Position numbers and translations under genes: made by a program. A stretch of 64,000 nt of DNA from the NCBI GenBank assembly GCA_019677205.1, contig JAAMXY010000319.1:36391-100390 (forward strand), read 5' to 3'. This document shows positions 22,441 to 32,511 of this stretch, piece after piece. The stretch comes from Pinguiococcus pyrenoidosus (Eukaryota; Sar; Pinguiophyceae; Pinguiochrysidales; Pinguiochrysidaceae). Position 1 is the first letter of the stretch, and every line of letters begins with the position of its first letter. The notes under the pieces were generated by a model that ran no database searches, was not told where the DNA came from, and saw only the letters and a list, made by a program, of their open reading frames with translations.

Positions 22441-23637
22441 CTATTCCCGCGGGGGCCGCTCGCTGAGCTCTTGCTCAAGCGTTTCAACCCGAGATGCCAG
22501 CACGCCGACGAGGCTCTCCAGCGTCGCAATCCTCCCCTCCAGCAGGCTCTGCGCGTCCGCATCTCGCCCTCGGTCTCTGGCGGTCGGACTTTGGCTGGGC
22601 AGGCTGCGCGGCTTTGGGCGGAATCTCTCGGGCAGGCCCAGCGTGAATGGGACTTCGCTGTTGGCGGCGATGTCCCGCAGCCCCGCGAGATAATCCGGAT
22701 ATCTGAGGGGCGACGGCGCCGATGCGCCTTCTGCGCCGTCTGCCGCACTCCTTGCGCGCTGCAGCATGTCCCGCATTGCCGTGTTGCTCACCCGCTTGTT
22801 CCCACCCCCTCGGTTCACCGGCGCGACGGTAAAATCCTCCGGGCGGGGAAGACCGAGGCCTGCCAGCTGCGCAGCGTGCGCCATGACCTCGTATCGCGTG
22901 GCCGGCCGGTCGTCGGCCACGTTGAGCAGCGTGCCGGGCTCCGGCCGCTCCATGGATGCCTCGATCACCGCCACAATGTCTGCTACGTGCACGCGGCTGA
23001 TGAAGGTGGTGTCGTCGACGATGCACTCGCTCAGGTCGTCGGCGTACTTGCGGATGGTGTCGAGGGCGCTGCGCCCGGGACCATAGATGCCGGCGAGGCG
23101 GAAGACGTGCACCGGCGAGCGCGCCTCTTGCCAAAGGCTGCTCCACTCCCTCTCGGCTGCGAACCTAGCTCGGGTGCGCGCGAGGTTGGGCTTGGCGGCG
23201 GTGCTCTCATCCACCCAGGCGCCGCCGTGGTCGCCGTAGACGCCCGTGGAGGACAGGTAGCCGAGCCATCGCAGGGCCCCGTCGTCATGCAAGCTCTCAA
23301 TCTCCTCGTCCAAGTCCAGCAGGACGGGGTCGACGCCGTCCACCAAGGGCGGCACGGTGCTCAGCACATGCGAGCAGGTGTAGAGCGCGTCCAGCGCGTC
23401 CTGAGACAGGCCTTGCCTGTCGAAGAGGAAGCCCTGCACGCCCTCTTGCGCCACGGCCTCTAGCTTGTCTTCGCTGGTGCACGTGCCGTGGACCGTCCAG
23501 CCCTTGCTGCGGAGGCACTGGGCTACGGCGCTGCCCACGTAGCCCAGGCCAAAGATGAAGGCCGAGGGCGCCGCCGCCGAGTGTGCTCGCACGACGACAA
23601 GCGCCACGAGCAGGGCCGCCTGCCGCAGAGCGCCCAT
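22441..23637 (-). CDS. NAD(P)-binding epimerase-like protein (YeeZ-like extended SDR) with signal peptide
   Basis: Predicted 398-residue protein in one exon. The start is the ATG at 23637, because the longer frame upstream has no ATG. It also gives a clean signal peptide (MGALRQAALLVALVVVRAHS), so the product probably enters the secretory pathway or, in an alga with complex plastids, a plastid route. The Rossmann glycine motif is GLGYVGSAVA. Later landmarks are YLSSTGVYGDHGG, HVFRLAGIYGPGRS and SRVHVADIV, as in bacterial YeeZ-type proteins (SDRs close to NAD-dependent epimerases). The Ser/Thr-Tyr pair is visible (SST..VYG), but the canonical YxxxK is not clear. The C-terminus carries a heptad-like segment (GRIATLESLVGVLASRVETL), a short coiled coil not typical of the family. 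The substrate is unknown. Confidence 0.8.
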   Translation of the reverse strand: MGALRQAALLVALVVVRAHSAAAPSAFIFGLGYVGSAVAQCLRSKGWTVHGTCTSEDKLEAVAQEGVQGFLFDRQGLSQDALDALYTCSHVLSTVPPLVDGVDPVLLDLDEEIESLHDDGALRWLGYLSSTGVYGDHGGAWVDESTAAKPNLARTRARFAAEREWSSLWQEARSPVHVFRLAGIYGPGRSALDTIRKYADDLSECIVDDTTFISRVHVADIVAVIEASMERPEPGTLLNVADDRPATRYEVMAHAAQLAGLGLPRPEDFTVAPVNRGGGNKRVSNTAMRDMLQRARSAADGAEGASAPSPLRYPDYLAGLRDIAANSEVPFTLGLPERFRPKPRSLPSQSPTARDRGRDADAQSLLEGRIATLESLVGVLASRVETLEQELSERPPRE

Positions 23638-25171
23638 CGCGTGCTCAAGCCGGGTACGGTACCAGAGACGACGGCACCGCAGCACGCTCTCTGATCTTCT
23701 CACATTGGCGCGCGCATCCGACGGTCCGACCTGGCCAGCATCGAAGAAGATTCGGGTGGATGGCTTCAGAGTCGAGATGGAGCGGAGTTGCGCTGCGTTG
23801 CACGGTTCAAGCAGTTTCGAAATATCATCAAGGACAAGGGGCCACGGTTTGGCCTGAATCGATTCGGAGCGAGGACGGAGTCTACTCTTTTTTGCTCTTT
23901 TGCTCTTTTGCTCTTCTGCCTTTCTGCCTCTTTTGATCTTTTGCTCTCAACTCGCGATGACGTGTGGTGATGGCACTTGCCTTCAACGCTGCTTCTTTTC
24001 GAATGCGTCGCCGGGGCTTGCGTGGCCGGTGTGGATACGGGGCCGTGACATAGCTTCCGAGTTCTTTTCGCCCGTGGACCATGTTGAATTTCGTGGGAGT
24101 GCAGATTTGGGCAACTTCGAGAGCAACGGTGAAGGCTGCCAGCAACTTCGACAACGGGTGTGGAAAGGGCTGAAAGCGGTTCGCCCGAGCAGCCAATCCG
24201 GCCTGTCCTCGCTGCTCGTGCGTGGCGGTCTTGAGCGCTGCGCGGCCGAAGTATGGGAAACTCCAGGCTTCCACTTGAACTTAAACAACGCTCCGCCAGA
24301 ACCTGCCCGAAAGACGTCCCCCTGCAGCCAATGGCCGTCGACTGACGTTGGCTTTCTCCGGTGATGATGATGATGTGGAAAGCCCGTTCGCGCGTGAGTC
24401 CCGAAGCCACTCGAACGTCAGTACGAAAGGCCCAATTTGGGCAAAATCTGCCCCCGAGCGGAGCCATAGGACGGAGCTTTACTGTCGTCATCTTACGCAC
24501 TTGGCCTCGACACCTGCCATTGGCCCCCGGCCTAGCACGTAGCTGGCAGATAGAACCAATCAACTTTCTCTGAAACCCGGAACGAGCTGAGCGAACCTGG
24601 ACGCCCTGAACAAGGCTGCGGCAATGGCAGGTCGAGTTGCCGATCACAGGTGCTGCCCACCTGATGTACGCCTGACATACCGGTAGCATCTGCAAGCACC
24701 GGCCGAACAAACACGCGCAACCTTCACACGAGGCTCACCGCTTCCTACGCACCTTGACGTGAACATCAAATTGAGGCGCCAAGCTCTCCGCCGCGACTCC
24801 GCCGCGCCACGGACACCTCTGTAGCACGAGCAAGGCCGCCTCCGTACCGGGGCCAGAAACGCGCTGCGGCACCCGCGCGAGCGAGCGAGCGAGCTGTTGG
24901 AGCTCGGAGCAGTGAGAAGCGACAAGTCTTGGCCGGCCCGCGAGGAAGCCCCCCTTCCGCGCGAGCACCGCCCGCAGCCTCCCAGCGGGGCACCGGAGTG
25001 GCTTATCCGGAGCTCGAGGAGACGCAGGTCGCGCGACCTACGCTTTCGCGGGAGTCGCGCGGATCTGGACGCGGCCCGCCCGCCGAGCAACGACGATCGT
25101 AATTCCTGAGGCGGACTCCTTTCCAAGCGCGAGGGAAGCCGCGTCACCTGCGAAAGCAGCGGTCGCGTGCC
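23638..25171. promoter_or_regulatory. Long divergent intergenic region with clustered CCAAT motifs
   Basis: 1.5 kb between divergent starts. CCAAT or its complement occurs at 24193, 24328, 24432, 24519 and 24556. Bases about 23885-23945 hold a CTTTTGCTCTT-type low-complexity run. Long frames on both strands have no recognisable protein character, so I call no gene. Confidence 0.35.
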
Positions 25172-26934
25172 ATGGATGCGAACCGCATGCAGCCGGGCAT
25201 GGCCCGCGGCATGCACTCGGGCCCGACCATGCACGGCGCACCGGCGCCGCCGCAGGTCTACGGCGACCAGATGCGAGACCAGTACGGCACCGGACCGTCG
25301 CCTCCGATGATGCCCAGCGGCCAGAGCAGCATGTACGCGCCTCCGCAGGGCTACGACAGGAGAGGCTACGGCCAGCAGGGCGGGAGCATGCATCCAGCCG
25401 CAGTGCACGTGCCTGCGCGACCCATGGAGCAGCCGTACGGAGCATACCCTCCCCAGCCGGGCCGCGGCATGGAGATGATGAACGACCACACGAGCCTGCC
25501 CATGATGCATGGCCAGCACCAGCTCCATGCCCAGCAGCACGTGCAGGCGCCGTCACAAGCGCAGCAAATCGGCCAGGCTTCTGCAAACGGCATGATGATG
25601 GCCAAGATGCACATGAACAGCGGCAACGCGGCGCCCATGAGGCATGACTCCGCGAACGCGATGGTGGCCGGCGGACCCGACTACGGCCCGATGGGAATGC
25701 AGGGCATGCACTCGGGCGGAGGACTTCCTGGGCAGGGGGTGCCGGGCTCAGCCGGGATGCCCATGTCGATGGCCTCGATGAGCATGAGCATGGCGAATGG
25801 CCAGGTAACGGGACGTGGCAACAGTAGATGCTGCGATGGTTCTTGACAGCTTGACCTCGTGCTGACACCCCAATTCCTCTGTGCAGGGATATCCTGGGAT
25901 GGCGAGCATGCCCTATCCCATGTTCTCCATGGGGAAGCACGAGGCGAAGGTTCCCGTGGTCGAGAAGAGGAAAGGGAAGTGGACCGTCGAGGAGGAGGAC
26001 TACGTCATGAAGATCATCGAGCTGTTCAATCGGGGTCTTCTGAGCGCCCCCGAGGGCACGACGCTCCGTGCCTACCTCGCCGACGCGCTGAACTGCGATC
26101 CGATGCGGATCACCAAGAAGTTCACCGGCACCGCCTGCTTGGGAAAGCGCGTGTACCACAGCGCAGAGCAGAACTCCGTCAACGCGGAGGAGATCGAGAA
26201 GGCGAAGGAGGAACTTTCCACGCTCGAGACGCGATTCAAGACGCGCCTGGAGAGGAATCGCCGAAAGGATCAGTGTAAGAAAAACGCTTTCCGCATCGCC
26301 CGCGTCTCGTGGACACCATCTCACCAAGCGTTGTGTAGGTCTGCTGGAGTTCGACTCGACGGTGCTTCAGGGACGGAACGTTGTGTCGTCGCCTGCAATC
26401 GACGCGCTCGTCATGCACCAGGGGCAAGGCCCGCCGCAAGGCCACCGGGAGTACGCCCACTACAACGGGATGACGACGCACGTGATGGATGCGATCGCGA
26501 CGAACCACAGCCAGATGCCGCTGGTGGCCGAGTCCAGAGACTACCGGGCCCACATGCCCCACGGGGGCGTCCACGATCCCCGCTCGGGATATGGGCAGCA
26601 GCAGCCTCCTGGATACGGCATGGAGCCGAACTCCAACTCGTACCAAGGGTACGGAGGATCGAGCATGCCTCAGGTTCCTCCTGCCTGGCAAAGCAAAGTT
26701 GAGCCCATGCAGAGTCACATTCCAACCGGGCCGGGCAACCCTGCTCGAGGACAGCCGCAGAGACCAGAGACGCTGATGCCTTCCAACGGCGCCCACCCAA
26801 GACCGATGCCTTTCGCGAGCGCTTCGAAGCTGCCAAACGTTACCGCAGGACTGGCAAATCCAGCATCTGCTGTGTTCCCCACCCGGCCCGAGCAGTCCGG
26901 CATGCAGTATGGGATGCCGCCCAGCGCTGCACAG

Positions 26935-26966
<32 letters not shown>

Positions 26967-27962
26967 CCAGCACCAGCAACAGCGACAGCACCAGCACCAG
27001 CAGCAGCAGCAGTCGCCGCCGCAGCAGCAACAGCAGCAGCAAGAACCGCCGCAGCAACAGCCGCCGCAGCAACAAGCTCCCTTCGCACACATGAACGGAG
27101 CGTCTCGAGAAGCGAAATGGCCTACGCAAGGACAGGCTCCAGGGCAGCGTTCTCGAACAAGCTCGGGTTCTTCAGACAAGAAGAATGCGCCCCGAGCAAA
27201 TCCTCAGCAGGAGCAGGAGGGGCATCCTGCTGGCCGGCGTGTCCGACCTCGGGCAGATAGGAACGACGGGGACATGTTCATGGGCTTCCTCGATTCCGTG
27301 AGACGATCGCATGATTCCACGTCGACCAGATCAAGGCCGGGGTCTCTCCCTGACGCCGTGCAAGAGGACGCAGCCTCGGGGCCGGATGGTCTCAGCCAGC
27401 CGTCCAAGAAGCAGCGGATAACGCTGGGAGGAAGCACCGATGCCAACCTAGCGGACGCAAGCAGGGTGCCGGTCAAGGGCGAGCGTGGGAAGCTCTCTGG
27501 GAAGCTCTCTGGAAACGGCGGCGCGAACAACGACTCAAGCAGCGAGACGGGCAGCAGTGGGGGCTCGGACAGCCTGGCCCAGCAGGAAAGCGATGCCACC
27601 ACCCGGGAATCCGGCAGCAACGGTAGCGGGAGCGAGGATAGCTCGGGCTCGGGCACTGCGGATGCCTCCAAGCGCAAGGGCCCGACAGCCGACACCAGTG
27701 CTGTCGATGGAATGAAGCCAAAAATGCGTGAGAAGGACGGGAGCGTAGCAGAAATGGATAGCGTGGATAGTGACGATTCTGATCCACCGCCGGCATCGCG
27801 AGAACCGGCTCAGAAGGTGGGTCCCTGACGAAGCGCTCCAAGCTTGGGGCGCTCGGCTAACGGTCGTCTTCCTCACAGTCAGCAGAAGCTAGAGAGGTGC
27901 AACGCCAGTCATCTCCAGCGGATGTCAGTGGCCCGACGAGGGAAAGCAATCCTGTGTCATAG
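25172..27962 (+). CDS. Q-rich nuclear protein with stramenopile-type SANT/Myb-like domain
   Basis: Predicted 860-residue protein from exons 25172-25804, 25887-26274, 26339-27816 and 27879-27962 (introns 82, 64, 62 nt; phases 0, 1, 0). Residues 1-230 are Met/Gly/Pro/Gln/His-rich and probably disordered. The only folded segment is about 241-303: GKWTVEEEDYVMK, then LRAYLADALNCDPMRITKKF and GKRVYH. I associate this helical module, which starts like a Myb/SANT repeat, with large families of diatom, oomycete and brown-algal proteins. Next come a Gln/His/Pro tract (about 538-586), Ser/Asp-rich acidic runs and basic patches, typical of a transcription co-regulator. The second donor is placed at GTAAGA (26275) because it restores DQCLLEFDSTVLQGR. 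DNA or chromatin binding is inferred, not shown. The gene ends 16 bases before the assembly gap. Confidence 0.82.
26931..27075 (+). repeat. CAG/CAA/CAC tract coding Gln/His/Pro-rich segment
   Basis: Mixed CAG, CAA and CAC codons with CCG insertions in the SANT-like gene. Synonymous mixing suggests the Gln-rich protein sequence is maintained and is not a pure trinucleotide slippage product. Confidence 0.9.
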
Positions 27963-27978
27963 CGGTGTGCCCCCAACT

Positions 27979-28021
27979 NNNNNNNNNNNNNNNNNNNNNN
28001 NNNNNNNNNNNNNNNNNNNNN
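27979..28021. other. Assembly gap (43 N)
   Basis: Run of N between the convergent SANT-like and KAE1 genes. No coding exon is visibly interrupted. The flanking bases 27963-27978 and 28022-28319 show no gene. Confidence 1.
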
Positions 28022-28319
28022 TTTTGTGTCGACTTGTGGTGCCGCCGGCAGTTGTATAGAGTTCATGTTTCTTGCGTATTACATACTGCAGGTGCAAACA
28101 GTTTGGTGCACCTTCTTCTGGATCTCGGAAAACTGGTGGACGGCGCATGAGTGCTGTTTTGAATGTACCATGTGATCATGTGTGATTGGGGTGAGCATCG
28201 TCAGATGCAGCAGCGCCGTCTTACTGTTGCCAGAGGAGTACCTCGTGATTATCGTTAAGGCAAGGAGGGGTGATGATAGAGAGATCAAGAATCAGCGCCT
28301 CTTTTCTGAGGAAGGATTA

Positions 28320-29538
28320 TTACTGACGCCACGCAATGGTCATTGCGTCCGTTCGAAATCGCTGTGTGCACCAAGTATCCTCGATTGTTGTCGAAGTTCC
28401 GAACTGGAAAGAGAAGATCCCCGCTTGTGCAATCATAGCTCCGTTGTCTATGCAATACCTGTCGTCCATGGCGCAGACGGATGCGCCCCGCTCCCTCGCC
28501 ATGATGGTCATCATCTCTTGCAGGCGCTTGTTGCAGCCAACGCCGCCGACGAGGAGCACGGTCGTTTGGCCTACAAGGTCATGGTCAGGCAAACATCGCC
28601 GCCACTCGACCGCGGCGAGGATGGGAAGAAGAAAAAAAGATCTTACCGCAATGCGCCATCGCTCGTTCGGTGATCTCCGTCATCATCGCAAAGATGGTCT
28701 CCTGGAGACTGAAGCACAGATCCTCCCGGGTATACTCGCCCCGCTTGAGAGCCTCCATGCCTTCCTTCTCGATGTAGCTCAGCAGCCCAGAGAAGCTCAC
28801 ATCCATGCCCTTGACGACGTAAGGCAGTTCGATGTACTTGCTTCCCCTCCTCGCCATCTGTTCGATGTTGTACCCCGGGCTCGGGTCGTTGCTCAGGCCG
28901 AGGCTTCGAGCGAAGCGATCCAAACAGTTCCCAATCGCAATGTCGATGGTCTCGCCGAAGATGCAGTATCTCTTCTGTGCGTAGGCGATAACCTGCGTGT
29001 TGCCTCCGCTCACATACAGCACCACCGGGTCGGTCGCGTTGGTGGCCACCCGACCCATCTCGATGTGACCCACGCAGTGGTTCACTCCCACCATCGGTTT
29101 GTGCCACAAGAGGCTCAGCATGCGCGCACACACGGCGCAAGATCGCAATGGCGCGCCCATGCCTGGTCCCTTCGTGAAGCAGATCACGTCAACTTCCCTC
29201 TCCGGCTCGCTGATGCCGGCCTGGATCAGCGCCTCCCGCACCAGGGGCACGATGTGTCGCTGGTGATGCCACGCTGTCTGCTTGGGAAGGAAGCCATGCC
29301 CCGCCGGGGCCACATACGTCTTTCTGGGGTTCGCCAAGATCACATATCCGCCGTCAGGGGTGTAGCGAAGCACTCCTACGCCAACCTACGCCGCGTCCAG
29401 CGTGAGACTTGGAGGTCCAGCCAGGGGCTGCGAGGCGGCACGCACCTTGTTGGCCGAGCCTTCGATCCCGAGAGCAACGCAGGGCCGATTCCTGGCTTCT
29501 TCCGGTATGGGAAGATTGCCGATGTCGAGGCCGTTCAT
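28320..29538 (-). CDS. OSGEP: tRNA N6-threonylcarbamoyladenosine synthase catalytic subunit KAE1/OSGEP
   Basis: Catalytic subunit of the KEOPS complex, which transfers threonylcarbamoyl to A37 of ANN-decoding tRNAs in the cytosol/nucleus. Exons 29538-29446, 29385-28647 and 28570-28320 give 360 residues (introns 60 and 76 nt). Splicing joins the start ([12 protein letters not shown]) to VGVGV, and HCG to [20 protein letters not shown], as in the family. The metal-binding HxxxH is in [10 protein letters not shown], the phosphate loop is [10 protein letters not shown], and the C-terminal TQRFRTDAM is standard. There is no transit peptide, and the sequence is of the archaeal/eukaryotic KAE1 type, not the mitochondrial OSGEPL1/Qri7 type. 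The start ATG at 29538 adds about 15 residues before the conserved core. Divergent from the next gene, 258 bases apart. Confidence 0.95.
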
Positions 29539-29796
29539 CCTCTGGCGCTGCGTCCTCAGCGCTCTTCGGCGCCAAAGCGCTCCACTATCCAGCATCAGCT
29601 GACACCATCGGATCGAATCTGGTAATCTGGTGGAATGCTGTAGAACGATTTCGATATTGAGTATTTCGCACAGTCTTTCGAAAATTCCGGACCCAAGAGA
29701 AACGTCTCGGACCCCCCCAAGATGAGAACTTGAACGAAAAGCGCCGCAGGCGCCACAGGCTCGGGAAGCGGACAACTCGCCGTCGAGCTGCCGACC

Positions 29797-30830
29797 ATGG
29801 AGGCAGCGCAGGATGCCAGGATGCGGCGCCACGCCGGCCTTCCAACCGGCAGGCGTCCCCATGGCGGCGGCTGGACCGCGTTCGACAAGACCTCGTCTGC
29901 GGGGAGGCTCATGGCCCAGCTCTATGGCAACAAGTACAAGCCCGAGATCGAGTATCCAGCATGTCGGACACGCAGGAGCTCTTTTGAGGTACGCGGTGCT
30001 CGAGAGAAAGCAAACGATGCCTGCTGCACAGGCAGCTGAGCTCTGGTACTGCTCCTGGCGAGAAGGAAGTGAGGCCGGAGTTCATTCCTGCCGGGGCGAA
30101 CCCGTCGCAGCAGGACCCGAGAAGTTGCAAGATCGATCGCGAGAGCGCGTACAGGGTCAAGGCTCCTCGCGTCGGCCAGCGGCAGCGGCGGTACTCCTTC
30201 TCTGCCATTGATTTTGTGCACCGGCGGAAGCCCGAGAAGGCGATCCGCTCCGAGATCGACGACATTGCGATGCGCGTCGAGGCGTATCGGCCACCGTACA
30301 TCATGCCCGTGTCCACCGAGGGGCAGAAGACGCGCCTGGCGGAGATCAACGAGCGCAGAGGTGGAAAGTCGCTGCCGAAGGAGCTGCTGCTGGAGCCGAA
30401 CCCGGGCCCGCTGCCTTCCGACGAACGCCGACGGAAGACGGAGGAGTGCGCGCGACTCCGTCGCGCGCAGAAGAAGGGCCCTGAAGACGATTCCAGCGGC
30501 CCAGAATACGGACCCGCCGACCTTGAACCACAGGGGGGGCACGGCGATGCAACCTTCGAGCCCGGCAGTCTGCTTCGCAAGCAGATCCGAGAGGAGATCG
30601 CGGAGCGCCAGCTGCACTATGAAGAGTACGTAGCAAATGCGCCGCTGCAGCTGATGCGTCCAAGAGCACTGACGAGCGCTTCCACACTCTTCAGGATGGT
30701 GAAGCTGGGAGCGTCCAGGGACACCTTGAAGCAGATCGAGGCCGACGTGGTGGAACGGATAGGCGTGCTGAGAAGACTGAAAAGCAAGCGCAAGAACAAG
30801 AACAAGAGCAAGAGCAAGAGCGAGAAGTAG
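29797..30830 (+). CDS. Basic helical protein, possible UPF0193 (EVG1) family member
   Basis: Predicted 328-residue protein from exons 29797-29988 and 30036-30830 (47-nt GT-AG intron, phase 0). Acceptors at 30063 and 30066 would also keep frame; 30036 gives the coding-like join SSFE-LSSGTAPGEKEV. I do not recognise it firmly. The stretch LLRKQIREEIAERQLHYEEYV followed by DTLKQIEADVVERIGVLRRL resembles the LVKEIQER...EISQKLRE pattern of UPF0193 proteins, which I associate with ciliated organisms. Other segments are MAQLYGNKYKPEIEYPA and YRPPYIMPVSTEGQKTRLAE. The C-terminus is a Lys/Asn/Ser repeat (KRKNKNKSKSKSEK), a possible nuclear-localisation or RNA-binding tail. No signal or membrane segment is seen. 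It could equally be a lineage-specific coiled-coil protein. Confidence 0.6.
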
Positions 30831-31380
30831 CCGCCTTTTTCTCTGCGAACTTTCCATGATCAGATGAGAGGCTCATCGGAGGACCACACTCCAGCTCTGC
30901 AAGATCGGAACTGCGCACGTGACACATGAAGAACAAGAAAAGCGACACATCCGCCACGCCACGTCTCTCCACTACGCGGCGGCGGCCAGCGGTGGGCAGA
31001 AAGCAAAGCAAGTTCTTGGTAGGCCATGGATCAGCACTGCTACCACCTGCAAGGAACTCGGGAATGCGAAGTATTCAAGAATACCGGGTGACACACTTCT
31101 CGGACCAGTCACAGCAGCCCGGCGCCCTCCACCGACCAACCAAACCGCCCGCGCACAAAGTCCCTGTGCCCGTCATACAGCGGGTGCAAGCGTCGGAAAC
31201 TGCCTTTGAGTGGTCGTCTCTGTCGCCGAAGCCCCAAGAACTTTCGTGGTCCTGGCCTCTTGCCTTCTTCGGCCGGGCGTCTGTCCAGCGCCCGAGGGCA
31301 TGAACGGCGCACCACTCGTGCGCCTCTGAAGGAAGCGCACAGGACTCGCGGGCGCGTGGAGCGGCCCGGAAACTCCCGAA
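30831..31380. other. Intergenic region before PP4c
   Basis: 550 bases between two plus-strand genes: 3' trailer, then promoter and leader of the phosphatase. I see no gene or clear motif here. Confidence 0.4.
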
Positions 31381-32475
31381 ATGGCGAAAGCTGCCTCCGC
31401 GGCGGCGAACGCCTTCACCGCGGAACTGGACGCGCACATCAGCGGACTGCGCGACGGGCAGCTTCCGTCCGAGGACCACGTGCGGCAGCTCTGTACCAAG
31501 GTGCGTGCGGGTGCGAGGCGCGTGCGGGTGGGAGGCGCGTCGTGTGGAGGGGGCGCCGTGCAGCACTGGGGCTGACAAATGCCAACGCCGCTTCGTCAGG
31601 CAAAGGAAGTTCTGAGGGACGAGCCCAATGTGGTGCCGCTGCAGACGCCGGTGACGGTCTGTGGCGACATCCACGGGCAGTTCTTCGACTTGCTGGAGCT
31701 TTTCCGCGTGGGCGGCGACTCGCCGTATACGAACTATGTGTTTCTGGGGGACTTTGTGGACCGCGGGTACCACAGCGTCGAGACGTGGCTGCTCCTGCTG
31801 GCCTTGAAGGTGCGCTTTCCCACGCGGGTGACGCTCTTGAGGGGCAACCACGAGTGCAGGCAGATCACGCAGGTCTACGGGTTCTACGATGAGTGCATGC
31901 GCAAGTATGGGTCTCCGACGGTGTGGAACATGTGCACCGACATCTTCGACATGCTGTCGCTGGCAGCCGTCATCGACGACCACACCTTCTGCGTGCACGG
32001 GGGCCTCAGCCCGAAGATGGAGACAATAGACCAGATCCGAAGCATCAACCGGCACCACGAGGTGCCGCACGAGGGGCCCATGTGCGACCTGCTTTGGTCC
32101 GATCCGGACAACATCAGTGGGTGGGGCATGAGCCCCCGGGGAGCGGGCTACTTGTTCGGCAGCGACGTCGTCAAGCAGTTCAACCAGATCAACGGGATGC
32201 GCCTCATCGCGCGGGCACATCAGCTGGTGATGGCGGGGCACCAGGAAATGTTTGATGGGCAACTGGTCACCGTGTGGTCCGCGCCGAACTACTGCTACCG
32301 CTGCGGAAACATCGCGTCCATCTTGGAGCTGGATGAGTGCATGGAGAAGACGTTCTCCACGTTTGAGGCCGCGCCCGCGGACACGAATTTTGAAGATGAG
32401 AACGACAGCATCGGGTCGGACGCGACCACTGACGGGGTGCTGGTCCAGGGAGGCCTGCCGGACTACTTCTTGTAG
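31381..32475 (+). CDS. PPP4C: Serine/threonine protein phosphatase 4 catalytic subunit (PP4c/PPX)
   Basis: PPP-family metallophosphatase of 331 residues from exons 31381-31500 and 31600-32475 (99-nt intron, phase 0). All metal-site motifs are present: GDIHGQ, GDFVDRG, GNHE, plus the later RAHQLVM and [14 protein letters not shown]4 is favoured over PP2A and PP6 by [39 protein letters not shown] and the close of the protein. The C-terminal tetrapeptide DYFL is the carboxymethylation signal of the PP2A/PP4 group. Metazoan PP4c is about 307 residues; the extra length is an Ala-rich N-terminal segment ([12 protein letters not shown]) and an acidic loop before DYFL. It probably acts with PP4R2/R3 in DNA-damage recovery; ATR, whose signalling PP4 opposes in other eukaryotes, is nearby, perhaps by chance. 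The stop is only 36 bases from the NOG2 stop. Confidence 0.95.
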
Positions 32476-32511
32476 CCGGCGGCTGAAATCTCGTAGAAAC
32501 TGCAACGCTTC

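Noticed and set aside
23766..24710. 314-codon minus-strand frame in the intergenic region
   Set aside because: No domain, irregular Cys/Arg/Ser composition, no splice support, and it overlaps low-complexity sequence.
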